This document shows, one piece after another, positions 37,105-45,689 of a stretch of 64,000 nt of DNA. Source of the DNA: Paraburkholderia polaris (GTDB taxonomy: Bacteria > Pseudomonadota > Gammaproteobacteria > Burkholderiales > Burkholderiaceae); NCBI RefSeq assembly GCF_012927345.1, contig NZ_JABBGJ010000010.1, positions 124,001-188,000 of the forward strand. The letters are read 5' to 3'. The notes under the pieces are model-generated. The model ran no database searches. It was not told the DNA's origin and saw nothing but the letters and a program-made list of their open reading frames with translations. The first letter of the stretch is position 1. Each line of letters begins with the position of its first letter. The translations under genes were made by a program, and so were the position numbers.

Positions 37105-37752
37105 ATGTACACCAAACACGGAAAACGGCAACGAGCCGTCGACGATTCTTTTTCTGTTCGCTCCGGTGGAGCGAGCGCCTGGTTTAGTAACGGCATGGCT
37201 CTCAAATCGACGATTTACAAGGCAGAACTCCAGATCGCCAACATGGACCGGCACTACTACGCCGACCATTCCCTGACGATCGCCCGCCATCCCTCGGAAA
37301 CCGACGAACGGATGATGGTCCGCGTCGCCGCCTTCGCGTTGTTCGCGCAGGAACGCCTCGAATTCTGTAAAGGCTTGTCGGACGTCGACGAACCGGATCT
37401 CTGGCAGAAGGACCTAACCGGCGCGATCGAAACCTGGATCGAAGTCGGCCAGCCGGACGAACGGCGCATTGCCAAGGCAAGCGGCCGCTCGAACGAAGTG
37501 ATCGTGATCGCCTATGGCGGCCGCACGTCGGACATCTGGTGGCAAGGGGTGCGCAGCAAGGTTGAACGCATGCGCAATGTGACGGTCTGGACGCTCGGCG
37601 AAGACATCGCCGCCGCGCTCGGCTCGCTCGCAGAACGGACCATGCGTTTGCAATGCACCGTGCAGGACGGCGAAGCATGGCTCGGCAGCGCCGAGGCCGA
37701 TGCGGTGAAGATCGAATGGACGGTATTGAAAACACCCGCCAAAGCTTGGTAG
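37105..37752 (+). CDS. yaeQ: YaeQ family protein, possibly N-terminally extended
   Basis: The YaeQ core begins MALKSTIYKAELQIANMDRHYY at 37195 and covers 185 residues, including LTIARHPSETDERMMVRVAAFALFA and WIEVGQPDERRIAKASGRS, closely like E. coli YaeQ (181). YaeQ has a PD-(D/E)XK nuclease-like fold of uncertain role. The ATG at 37195 has no clear ribosome binding site, whereas an in-frame ATG at 37105 has GGGAGG 8 nt upstream and would add 30 basic, Ser-rich residues. I list the longer form because of that site; the start is unresolved. Confidence 0.8.
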   Translation: MYTKHGKRQRAVDDSFSVRSGGASAWFSNGMALKSTIYKAELQIANMDRHYYADHSLTIARHPSETDERMMVRVAAFALFAQERLEFCKGLSDVDEPDLWQKDLTGAIETWIEVGQPDERRIAKASGRSNEVIVIAYGGRTSDIWWQGVRSKVERMRNVTVWTLGEDIAAALGSLAERTMRLQCTVQDGEAWLGSAEADAVKIEWTVLKTPAKAW

Positions 37753-37914
37753 CGCTGGCAGTGGATACTGCCTGAGTTCGTCTACGCTTGTCTGAGCCCA
37801 TCCACGCATGCATGGCTTTGGCACCCGCGAGCTGGAATGAATCTGCGTGGAAGACCGGCTATACGGCCTTCGCCAGTGCCGCGATGGTGAGCCACTTGCG
37901 CCGTCACCACGACG

Positions 37915-38340
37915 TCACAGCGACGTCACACGCGCGGCTTCGGGCGGCCCTTTGAGTTCGACCATGTTGCCTTCCGGGTCGAATAGATACAGCGACTGCC
38001 CAAACCCATCCGCGCCATAGCGCAACGCTGCCTCGCCCGGCCGAGCGCCGTGTTCGGCCAGATGCGCCTTGAGCGCGTCGGCGTCGAACGGGTCGACGCG
38101 CAAACACAAGTGGTCCATATTCCGCCCCGCGCCCGGCACGCCGTTTTCGGGGTGATCGAGCTTCGCGCCGACCTTCAACAGGTCGATCAGCGAGCGCCCC
38201 GCGCGCAATTGCGTCAGGCCCAGATCAAGCTGCTCCTTCTCGACGCTGCAACCGAGCACTTCGCAATAAAAACGCCGCATCTCCGGAACGTTCGCCGCCC
38301 GAATGACGATGTGATCGATCTCGCGAATGTGGATTTTCAT
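37915..38340 (-). CDS. VOC (glyoxalase/bleomycin-resistance) superfamily protein
   Basis: The product is 141 residues, with one VOC domain of two paired beta-alpha-beta-beta-beta modules. Likely metal ligands are the His in REIDHIVIRA and NMDHLCLRV and the Glu in GNMVELKGP. Such proteins include dioxygenases, isomerases and antibiotic-binding proteins, and the substrate is not evident. It is isolated between yaeQ and the small RNA candidate. Confidence 0.88.
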   Translation of the reverse strand: MKIHIREIDHIVIRAANVPEMRRFYCEVLGCSVEKEQLDLGLTQLRAGRSLIDLLKVGAKLDHPENGVPGAGRNMDHLCLRVDPFDADALKAHLAEHGARPGEAALRYGADGFGQSLYLFDPEGNMVELKGPPEAARVTSL

Positions 38341-38460
38341 GTCGAACGCCCCTAACTGGTTCGCAGAACGGATGACCAGCCACCAGTGTAGAAGAAAGGA
38401 AGCAGTAGCGAGAGCGGGCGATGACCCGGCCGTGAGGGACAGATCTAAAATGATCAGACG

Positions 38461-38490
38461 AAAAAAAGCCCGCTCTATGTGGAGCGGGCT
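38461..38490 (-). terminator. Terminator of the small RNA candidate
   Basis: AGCCCGCTC (38467-38475) and GAGCGGGCT (38482-38490) form a 9-bp stem with a 6-nt loop. On the minus strand it is followed by seven T. Confidence 0.93.
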
Positions 38491-38523
38491 GAATCCATAT
38501 CAGGAGGAGACATGGAGGAGACA
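38461..38523 (-). ncRNA. Small RNA candidate with two anti-Shine-Dalgarno motifs
   Basis: A minus-strand promoter (38530-38558) would start transcription near 38523, and a terminator ends at 38461, giving about 63 nt. Two copies of TCTCCTCC (minus strand; 38514-38521 and 38503-38510) spaced 11 nt apart lie in the unpaired 5' part. CCTCC pairs with Shine-Dalgarno sequences, so this looks like a trans-acting repressor of translation, probably Hfq-dependent given the terminal U-rich tail. No frame of useful length overlaps. Similar C-rich-seed small RNAs are known in alpha- and beta-proteobacteria, but I cannot assign this one to a named family. Confidence 0.68.
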
Positions 38524-38529
38524 GGTACT

Positions 38530-38558
38530 AATATACACATGGGGTTGATGCGACGCAA
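38530..38558 (-). promoter_or_regulatory. Sigma-70 promoter of the small RNA candidate
   Basis: On the minus strand, TTGCGT (38558-38553) and TATATT (38535-38530) are separated by exactly 17 bp. This is one of the best promoter matches in the window and has no protein gene directly downstream. Confidence 0.75.
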
Positions 38559-38735
38559 TAACTTTTTAAGGGAAAACCCGATATCGGGCCAAATTGTCGC
38601 AGTTTGAGGCGAAACGAGCGCCTGGCGGGGCTTGAGGCCTGCGAGGAAGCGCAATGACAGAGCAAGAACCGGGGCGTAGTGTGTCCTCATGCGGCCTACA
38701 TTGGTGAGCATCGACACCGCTTTTTCGGGACCATC

Positions 38736-39914
38736 ATGAACCGCACCGACCGTACCGATACCGGCAGCGACACCGCCGCCGGCACCACCCGCTGGAGCAC
38801 CGACGCCGAGCGTTGGGAAGCCGTCACCCGCCGCGAGCCGCAGGCCGACGGCGCGTTCTTCTACGCCGTCAAAACGACGGGCGTGTTCTGCCGCCCGTCA
38901 TGCGCATCGCGCCAGCCGCGCCGCGAAAATGTCGCTTTCTTCACCGACGCAAACGCCGCACGCACCGCGGGCTATCGTGATTGCAAGCGTTGCCAGCCCG
39001 GCGGCCTGCCGCGCGAGCTGGAGATCGTTAATCGCGCTTGCGCCGCGCTGGATGCCGATCCGCAGCAACGCCTCACGCTCGCGCAATTGAGCGACGCGGT
39101 GCACGTCAGCCCGTTCCACTTGCAGCGTCTGTTCAAGCGCGTGGTCGGCGTGTCGCCGCGTCAGTATCAGGCCGCGCAGCGCGGCGCCGCGTTGCGCGAT
39201 GCGCTGCAGAGCGGGTCGGACGTGACGCGCGCCACGCTCGACGCCGGCTTCGGCTCGCCGTCGCGGATGTACGACAGCGCTTCGGCGGAATTGGGTATGG
39301 CGCCGTCCGCATTCCGCCGCAAAGGCGCGGGGCTTACCGTGCGTTACGCCAGCGCGCCGAGCTCCCTCGGCTTCGTGCTGGTCGCAGCAACCGATAAAGG
39401 CATCTGCAAAATCGGTTTCGGCGACGATGCCGCGATACTCGCCGACGATCTGCGCGGCGAGTTCGCCAACGCCGAGCTGGTCGAAGACACAACGCGACTC
39501 GCACCGTTCATCGCCCAGATCGACGCCTATCTGCGCGGCACGCGTCAGGACTTCGATCTGCCTTTGGATATCGCCGCCACCGCGTTCCGGCAACGTGTAT
39601 GGGACGCGCTGCGGCGCATTCCCTACGGTGAGACGCGCAGCTATTCCCAGATCGCGGAAGCGGTCGGCTCACCCCGTGCCGTGCGTGCGGTGGCGAGCGC
39701 GTGCGCGACGAATCCGGTCGCGTTGGCGATTCCATGTCACCGCGTCGTGCAGAAGGGCGGAGCGCTGGCGGGGTATCGCTGGGGCCTGCCGCGCAAGGCC
39801 GCACTGCTCGACAACGAAGCCCAGCACGCAGGCGGCGTTTCGCGCGATGAGCGTGATCGCCGCGAGCATGCGGCCATTGCAGTAACCACCCCCAACCTGG
39901 ACCACGCCGCGTGA
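38736..39914 (+). CDS. ada: Bifunctional Ada: methylphosphotriester and O6-methylguanine DNA methyltransferase
   Basis: The product is 392 residues from the ATG at 38736. The N-terminal zinc domain carries the acceptor Cys set (GVFCRPSCAS and CKRCQPG). An AraC-type helix-turn-helix follows (LTLAQLSDAVHVSPFHLQRLFKRV), and the C-terminal suicide methyltransferase has the active motif AIPCHRVV. Methylation of the N-terminal Cys turns Ada into an activator of repair genes. It overlaps the next gene by an ATG/GTG-type junction (GTGA), consistent with an alkylation-repair operon. Length is slightly above E. coli Ada (354). Confidence 0.95.
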   Translation: MNRTDRTDTGSDTAAGTTRWSTDAERWEAVTRREPQADGAFFYAVKTTGVFCRPSCASRQPRRENVAFFTDANAARTAGYRDCKRCQPGGLPRELEIVNRACAALDADPQQRLTLAQLSDAVHVSPFHLQRLFKRVVGVSPRQYQAAQRGAALRDALQSGSDVTRATLDAGFGSPSRMYDSASAELGMAPSAFRRKGAGLTVRYASAPSSLGFVLVAATDKGICKIGFGDDAAILADDLRGEFANAELVEDTTRLAPFIAQIDAYLRGTRQDFDLPLDIAATAFRQRVWDALRRIPYGETRSYSQIAEAVGSPRAVRAVASACATNPVALAIPCHRVVQKGGALAGYRWGLPRKAALLDNEAQHAGGVSRDERDRREHAAIAVTTPNLDHAA

Positions 39915-40828
39915 GCACGCTTGACAACGTCGCAACCCTCGAACTGCCATTCAAACCACCCTTCGACTGGCCGCGCCTGCTGCGCTTTTTCGGCGGACGC
40001 GCGACGCCCGGCGTCGAAGCGGTCGAAGACGGCGCCTATCGCCGTGCGATCGATTGGGCCGGCGACAGCGGCACGCTGACCGTGCGCCTGCATCCGCGCA
40101 AGCGCTGCATCGTCGCGAACATCGACGGCCCAGCGAGCCGTCACGCCGACGCGCTCGCCGCGCCGATTGCGAGGATGTTCGACCTGCACGCCGATCCGAA
40201 GAAGATCGGCAACGAACTGGCCGCGGACCCATGGCTCGCGCCGTTGGTCGAAGCCGTGCCGGGCTTGCGCGTGCCGGGCGCGTGGTCGGGCTTCGAACTG
40301 GTGGTGCGCGCCATCGTCGGGCAGCAGGTCAGCGTGAAGGCGGCGACCACGATCATCGGGCGACTGGTGCAGCGTGCCGGCGAGCGCATCGAAGGTCATC
40401 CGCATGAGAACACCGCGTGGCGATTTCCCACGCCCGCTGCACTCGCGACTGTGGATCTGGAAAAGATCGGCATGCCGGGTAAACGCGTAGCTGCGTTGCA
40501 AGGCTTCGCGCAAGCGGTCGCTTCAGGCGACGTACCGCTCGACAGCAGCGTCGCCGATGCCGACAGCCTGCGCGCAGCGTTGCTGGCACTGCCTGGCATC
40601 GGTCCATGGACAGTCGAGTATGTGGCGATGCGTGCATGGCGTGACGCCGACGCCTGGCCCGCATGGGACCTCGTGCTGATGCAGTCGATCTGCGCGCGCG
40701 ATCCGTCGCTCGTGCGGCCCACACAGCAACGCACTCGCACCGACGCGTGGCGGCCGTGGCGCGCGTATGCGGCGATGCATCTGTGGAACGAGGTGGCGGA
40801 TCGGGCAGGCGCCGCGCGCGGCGGCTGA
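39911..40828 (+). CDS. alkA: DNA-3-methyladenine glycosylase II (AlkA-like)
   Basis: The product is 305 residues from a GTG at 39911 overlapping the ada stop. The helix-hairpin-helix and catalytic region LLALPGIGPWTVEYVAMRAW, followed by the conserved Asp in PAWDLVL, marks the HhH-GPD glycosylase family. The N-terminal part resembles the AlkA_N domain. It excises alkylated purines and completes the adaptive-response pair with ada. Confidence 0.92.
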   Translation: MSTLDNVATLELPFKPPFDWPRLLRFFGGRATPGVEAVEDGAYRRAIDWAGDSGTLTVRLHPRKRCIVANIDGPASRHADALAAPIARMFDLHADPKKIGNELAADPWLAPLVEAVPGLRVPGAWSGFELVVRAIVGQQVSVKAATTIIGRLVQRAGERIEGHPHENTAWRFPTPAALATVDLEKIGMPGKRVAALQGFAQAVASGDVPLDSSVADADSLRAALLALPGIGPWTVEYVAMRAWRDADAWPAWDLVLMQSICARDPSLVRPTQQRTRTDAWRPWRAYAAMHLWNEVADRAGAARGG

Positions 40829-40842
40829 GGGCGTACGGCACT

Positions 40843-40900
40843 CAGGGAGCAACGCCGCAAGGACTTGCGGACCAGGGGCTGACACCCCTGCGCCGCGGCT
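40843..40900 (+). other. Two adjacent hairpins upstream of gshA
   Basis: CCGCAAG/CTTGCGG (40854-40869, loop GA) is followed by CAGGGG/CCCCTG (40872-40889, loop CTGACA), then a GC-rich segment. They lie in the 340-bp gap between alkA and gshA, where no gene is evident. They may belong to a leader RNA or be a repeat; there is no T tract, so this is not a terminator. Confidence 0.45.
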
Positions 40901-41168
40901 GAGGTCATACGCTGGTCGGGAACAAGCACGGATCGCCCATCGGGCGTAATGGGTAGCATAACGAGGCGCAGGGCAGGCCGTTTTTTCGTCCTGCAATTAG
41001 GCCAGGTTGTGTCGCCCGAGGGCCAGCCGAAGCGGCCTCAAGCAGCCGCCGTGGCGAGATGTTAAAGTGCCCGCTACCCGAAAATTCCGCCGAACGTTGT
41101 CAACCGCGCAGTGCTGCATCTATGCAGTGAAGCGGTACATGGCGGCCGACAACGCCCGACTCGCATCA

Positions 41169-42785
41169 ATGCCAAACACGACACCTTCCCGCACGAACGA
41201 CGCGTTCTCGCACCGCCTGTCCGTGCTGACCTCAGGCCCGCAGCGCGACGCGCTGATACGCGGCCTGCGCGGCATCGAAAAGGAAAGCCTGCGCGTGACG
41301 CACGACGGCAAGCTTGCCTTGACGCCGCATCCGCGCGCGCTCGGTTCAGCGCTCACGCATCCGTCGCTCACCACCGACTATTCTGAAGCGTTGCTCGAAC
41401 TGATTACGCCGGCCGAGAACGACGTCGCGATCACGCTGGAGAAGCTCGATATCCTGCATCGTTTCGTCTACGCCGAACTCGGCGACGAGATCTTGTGGAA
41501 CAACTCGATGCCGGGCCTGCTGCCCGAAACAGACGACGGCATTCCGATCGCGGATTACGGCACGTCGAATATCGGCAAACTGAAGTACGTGTACCGCATT
41601 GGCCTGGCGCTCCGTTACGGCCGTACGATGCAGTGCATTGCGGGCATCCACTACAACTATTCGCTGAACGAAGAAGTGTGGCGGGTGTTGCATGCCGACC
41701 AGCAATCCACGGCAAACGCCGTCGATTTCCAGTCCGACCGTTACCTCGCGCTGATCCGCAATTTCCGCCGCACCAACTGGCTGCTGATGTACCTGTTCGG
41801 CGCGTCGCCGGCGCTGGATCGCCGATTCCTGCGTGATCGTAAACATACGCTCGAAACCTTCGACGCCGACACGCTGTATCGCCCGTATGCAACCAGCTTG
41901 CGCATGAGTGACCTCGGCTACTCGAACACTACTGCGCAAGCCGCGCTGCACGCCGACTACGACACGTTGCCGGGCTACCTTGACGCGCTCGCGAAGGCCG
42001 TGAGCCAGCCGTATCCCGCGTATGAGGCGATCGGCACACAGCGCAACGGCGAGTGGGTGCAGATCAACACGAACGTGCTGCAGATTGAAAACGAGTTCTA
42101 TTCGACGATCCGTCCGAAGCGCGTCACGTATCCGGGCGAGCGTCCGCTGCATGCGTTGGCTGCGCGTGGCGTGCAGTATGTCGAGGTGCGTTGCATGGAC
42201 ATCGATCCGTTTGAGCCGACCGGCATTTCGCTGGAGACGTCGCGCTTCCTCGATGCCTACCTGCTGGTCTGCGCGCTCGACGACAGCGCGCCGCTGCCGC
42301 CGGACGCCTATGCCGAGGCGAATCAGAACTTCGGCCGCGTGACGATGGAAGGCCGCAAGCCGGGCCTCGAACTGACGCGCGACGGCAGTCCGATCGCGAT
42401 GACGGATTGGTCGAACGAATTGCTCGTCAAGATCGACGCAGCCGCGGCCACACTCGACGCATTACACGGCGGCGACGCACACGCGCGCGCCGTAGCGGTT
42501 CAGCGCGCGAAACTGGCGGACGCATCGCTGACGCCGTCAGCACGTGTGCTGCAGATGATGCGCGACAAGCAGCAAAGCTTCCTTGCATTTGGCCTCGAAC
42601 AAAGCGAAGCGCACGCCGCGGATTTCCGTGCGCGTCCGCTGGATGCTGCGCAGACCAGGGAATTCGCCGACCTTGCTGCGCGATCGCTTGCGGAGCAGGC
42701 CAAACTTGAACGGGAAGAGGTGGGTTCATTCGACGCATTTGTCGCGGCATATCGGGCATACACACTGAACCGGTTTAGCGTCTAA
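41169..42785 (+). CDS. gshA: Glutamate-cysteine ligase
   Basis: The product is 538 residues from MPNTTPSRTNDAFSHRLS at 41169; an ATG at 41139 would add ten. It joins Glu and Cys, the first step of glutathione synthesis. Conserved regions of the proteobacterial GshA class are visible: LRGIEKESLRV, TDYSEALLELITP, GIHYNYSL and QIENEFYSTIRPKR. Two terminators follow. Confidence 0.96.
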   Translation: MPNTTPSRTNDAFSHRLSVLTSGPQRDALIRGLRGIEKESLRVTHDGKLALTPHPRALGSALTHPSLTTDYSEALLELITPAENDVAITLEKLDILHRFVYAELGDEILWNNSMPGLLPETDDGIPIADYGTSNIGKLKYVYRIGLALRYGRTMQCIAGIHYNYSLNEEVWRVLHADQQSTANAVDFQSDRYLALIRNFRRTNWLLMYLFGASPALDRRFLRDRKHTLETFDADTLYRPYATSLRMSDLGYSNTTAQAALHADYDTLPGYLDALAKAVSQPYPAYEAIGTQRNGEWVQINTNVLQIENEFYSTIRPKRVTYPGERPLHALAARGVQYVEVRCMDIDPFEPTGISLETSRFLDAYLLVCALDDSAPLPPDAYAEANQNFGRVTMEGRKPGLELTRDGSPIAMTDWSNELLVKIDAAAATLDALHGGDAHARAVAVQRAKLADASLTPSARVLQMMRDKQQSFLAFGLEQSEAHAADFRARPLDAAQTREFADLAARSLAEQAKLEREEVGSFDAFVAAYRAYTLNRFSV

Positions 42786-42826
42786 ACGACGAACGTAGAC
42801 CGCGTCGAAAAAAACGGCCCCGAGAG

Positions 42827-42862
42827 CAAATGCCGTTCAGTTAACGCTGAACGGCATTTTCA
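42827..42862. terminator. First terminator after gshA
   Basis: AAATGCCGTTCAG (42828-42840) pairs perfectly with CTGAACGGCATTT (42847-42859) around a TTAACG loop, ending in TTTTC. AAA on the other side would also allow minus-strand use. Confidence 0.88.
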
Positions 42863-42876
42863 TTTGTGAAGCAGGA

Positions 42877-42901
42877 AGCGGCCTTCAGGGCCGCTTTTTT
42901 A
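42877..42901 (+). terminator. Second terminator after gshA
   Basis: AGCGGCC/GGCCGCT (42877-42895) with loop TTCAG is followed by six T. It lies 17 bp after the first, a back-up arrangement. Confidence 0.92.
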
Positions 42902-43059
42902 TTGCGCACAGGTAACGTCTACGCAAAGCGATGCTAGCCGCCCAACTGTATCGGCAAAATCTCCACTCGGTTTAGCCAATCGCAAATGCGTATGAAACAC
43001 CGTGCGGGGGATGCGGTCCAACATGGATGACACGCTCCAGAGAGGGAGGCTTCAACGTG

Positions 43060-43560
43060 ATGAAAAAAGGTCTGTTGGCCGTACTGTGCCTGATGTCGGC
43101 GGCGGGGTGTTCGACGCAGGGGCAGGTCAATCCGGACGTCATGCAGATCGCGACCACGCCGTTGACGTGTTCGACCAAAGCCGAGTGTGATGTCTGGTGG
43201 CAGCGAGCGCAGACGTGGGTAGCGGGCCATTCGAAGTACAAGATCGAATCCTCGAGTGACACGCTAATTCAGACAGCGGGCCCGGACGGCGGCAAGCGTG
43301 CGCTGGCGTACCAGATCACGCGCACACCGAACCCGGACGGCACTGCAACGATTGGTTTCGCGGCGCATTGTGACGGTTCGACGGGTTGCAACCCGAACCC
43401 ATGGGAGGCGGGCGCCGACTTCAAGGAATACGTACGAGGCACCGCAGCGGGCTCGCCACAGAGCGGCGAGAAACCATCGCAACCTGCGCCAACGGCGATG
43501 CACCCGGACGCGTCGGGACAATCGATCCCGGGAACGAGTGGGGAAGCGGTAACGCAGTGA
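43060..43560 (+). CDS. Putative lipoprotein
   Basis: The product is 166 residues from the ATG at 43060 with GGGAGG upstream; a GTG one codon earlier is possible. MKKGLLAVLCLMSAAGCS is a lipobox with the modified Cys at position 17. The mature protein has paired Cys (TCSTKAECDVWWQRAQTW and HCDGSTGCNPNPW) and a Pro/Ser-rich tail. It is probably anchored to the outer membrane; no named family is recognised with certainty. Confidence 0.85.
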   Translation: MKKGLLAVLCLMSAAGCSTQGQVNPDVMQIATTPLTCSTKAECDVWWQRAQTWVAGHSKYKIESSSDTLIQTAGPDGGKRALAYQITRTPNPDGTATIGFAAHCDGSTGCNPNPWEAGADFKEYVRGTAAGSPQSGEKPSQPAPTAMHPDASGQSIPGTSGEAVTQ

Positions 43561-43649
43561 GGGAGGGAAAAGCGGGGGGCATGAACAGCAAGCGGAGCGC
43601 CGACCAACCCCGCCGCGCGAAAGCGCAGCGAGAGGTTTTAAGAACGACT

Positions 43650-43857
43650 CTTCGGCGCGCGCAGCGCCGCCGGAAGAATGATGCCCTTGTCGCTAGCGCC
43701 GAATGTGCGAGGACACAGATTCCAGATGCACCACTACCCCCTCCAAGCTAGGGGACCCGCTTAGCAGGAGTGGTTTGAGCCGCTTTCTTTGCTTACTTTC
43801 TTTGCGGCGGCAAAGAAAGTAAGTGCCCGCCTCGCACAGGGGCGACGCTAATAGACC
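43650..43857 (+). repeat. Dispersed repeat, copy A
   Basis: This copy shares about 200 bp with copies B and C. Common blocks are a TTCGGCGCGCGCAGCGCC-type start, GATGCCCTTGTC, CGCTTAGCA-GAGTGGTTTGAGC, a long hairpin and GGGGCGACGCTAATAGACC. The hairpin stem CTTACTTTCTTTGC/GCAAAGAAAGTAAG (43792-43823, loop GGCG) is shorter than in copy C, with changes on both arms. An A/C-rich tail runs from 43858 to the MFS gene stop. No coding potential is seen in 43561-43991. Confidence 0.85.
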
Positions 43858-43991
43858 ACTAACAAAACAAGAAAAGGCACCACCCCAAGCACACAAACAC
43901 AAAACACAAAACAGCGCCCACGCAAACAATTCAACCAAAGGCCAACACCGAACGCACACCACCCAACGCCGCCGCCAAAGGCAAAAAAACC

Positions 43992-45554
43992 TCAATGCCC
44001 CATAGAAGCCCCCATCCCCTTCCTCGGCTTAGTAACCCAAACAAGCACAGCCAACACAAGAAACGCCGCACAAGAAATGCGGAAAAAGTCATTAGTGGCC
44101 ATCATATAAGCCTGAGCCGTAACGACCTGATTGAGCTGAGCGGTGAGGCTATCACCAGAAAGCCCGAGCCCAGCCAACGCATTGGTATAAGCATTGGTAT
44201 TAGCCGCATAGACATTGACCGAATCGGTCAACATCGCATGATGATAAATCGTGTCATTCTCCCAGTAAGTCGTACTAATAGCCGTCCCAATAGCCCCGGA
44301 CAGCGTCCGAAAAAAGTTCGACAACCCGGAAGCACTAGCAAGCCGATCATCCGACACGCTGGACAGCGTAATCGTAGTCATCGGTACAAAGAAGCAAGCC
44401 ACACCAATCCCTTGCACCAACCTCGGCCAGATCACATGATTGAACGGCACATCGAGCGTAAAAGTCGAGTTCCAGAACGACACGAACGCAAACACGATGA
44501 ACGCAAAACTCGCCACCACGCGCAGGTTCAGCCGATGCATATTCTTGCCGATCATCGGCGACAAAAATAGCGCAAGAATGCCGACCGGCGCTGTCGCCAA
44601 ACCGGCAAGCCCAGCGGTATACCCCATCACCGTCTGCAGCCAGAGCGGGAAAATCACCACCGACCCGAAGAACGCCATAAACCCGAACGAAATAATCACG
44701 ACGCCGAGCGCGAAGTTACGATCCTTGAATAGCGAAAGATCGACGACGGGTTCCTTATCCGTCATCTCCCACACTAGCAGGAACGCAATCGACACCACCG
44801 CAATAATCGCCAGCGTGATAATGAACGTCGAGTTGAACCAGTCGCGATCCTTGCCCAGGTCGAGCACCATCTGCAGGCACGACACACCGATCACGAGCAA
44901 CGCCAGGCCGACCGCATCGATACGCTGTTTGGTGACCTTGGTTTCCCGGCCGCGCAGCAGCAGGAACGCGCACACCGCCGAGAACAACCCGATCGGCACG
45001 TTGATGTAGAAGATCCACGGCCACGTGTAGTTGTCGGTGATATAGCCACCCATCACGGGCCCGAAAATCGGCGCGCAGATCACGGTCATCGCCCAGAGGC
45101 CGAGCGCGAGCCCGCGCTTTTCCGGTGGGTATGAGCGCATCAGAATCGTCTGCGAGAGCGGGACCATCGGCCCGGAGACGAGCCCTTGCAGAAGCCGGAA
45201 CGCAATCAGCGACTCGAAGTTCTGCGCGAAGCCGCACAGCGCCGAGGCGATCGTGAACAGCAGAACGGACAGCGTGAACAGCCGCACCTCGCCGACGCGC
45301 CGCGCCAACCAGCCGGTCAACGGCACCGCGATCGCCGAGGCCACGGAATACGATGAGATGACCCAGGTGCCCTGACTGGTCGCCACACCAAGGCTGCCAG
45401 AAATGGTCGGCACAGCGACGTTCGCGATCGATGTGTCGAGCACTTCCATGAACGTGCCGAGCGCGAGACCGACGGTGAGCAACGCCAGCGCCCCGCCTTT
45501 GAGCGGGGCGAGTTCGGCGGCGGGTAGGGCTTCGGCGGGAGCCGTGGCAGCCAT
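43992..45554 (-). CDS. DHA2-family MFS multidrug efflux pump (EmrB/QacA type)
   Basis: The product is 520 residues with about 14 membrane helices, including the family signatures near LDTSIANVAVPTISGSLG and WVISSYSVASAIAVPLTGWLARRVG. It exports drugs or toxic organics using the proton gradient. It sits 135 bp downstream of a marR-type gene on the same strand, the emrR-emrB-like layout, but no membrane-fusion (EmrA) gene is present. Its 3' end abuts repeat copy A. Confidence 0.93.
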   Translation of the reverse strand: MAATAPAEALPAAELAPLKGGALALLTVGLALGTFMEVLDTSIANVAVPTISGSLGVATSQGTWVISSYSVASAIAVPLTGWLARRVGEVRLFTLSVLLFTIASALCGFAQNFESLIAFRLLQGLVSGPMVPLSQTILMRSYPPEKRGLALGLWAMTVICAPIFGPVMGGYITDNYTWPWIFYINVPIGLFSAVCAFLLLRGRETKVTKQRIDAVGLALLVIGVSCLQMVLDLGKDRDWFNSTFIITLAIIAVVSIAFLLVWEMTDKEPVVDLSLFKDRNFALGVVIISFGFMAFFGSVVIFPLWLQTVMGYTAGLAGLATAPVGILALFLSPMIGKNMHRLNLRVVASFAFIVFAFVSFWNSTFTLDVPFNHVIWPRLVQGIGVACFFVPMTTITLSSVSDDRLASASGLSNFFRTLSGAIGTAISTTYWENDTIYHHAMLTDSVNVYAANTNAYTNALAGLGLSGDSLTAQLNQVVTAQAYMMATNDFFRISCAAFLVLAVLVWVTKPRKGMGASMGH

Positions 45555-45689
45555 GTGTGTTTCTCCTCAGCTGGGAAAGCTTGTCGCGGCAGCTTTATTA
45601 CGCCCACCGAATGGCGCGCTTACATGCCGGATCACCCTCTGCCCAGACAGACATTTTCAAACGATGGCGCTTTCAAAAGCGCCTCTTGG

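Noticed and set aside
38475-38717. 80-residue minus-strand protein over the small RNA locus
   Set aside because: It starts upstream of the promoter, ends inside the terminator stem, and has no ribosome site or domain.
40843-40900. TPP or SAH riboswitch upstream of gshA
   Set aside because: The TGACA loop recalls a TPP motif, but the conserved CTGAGA, ACCC and CTGATCTGG-type blocks are not arranged as required.
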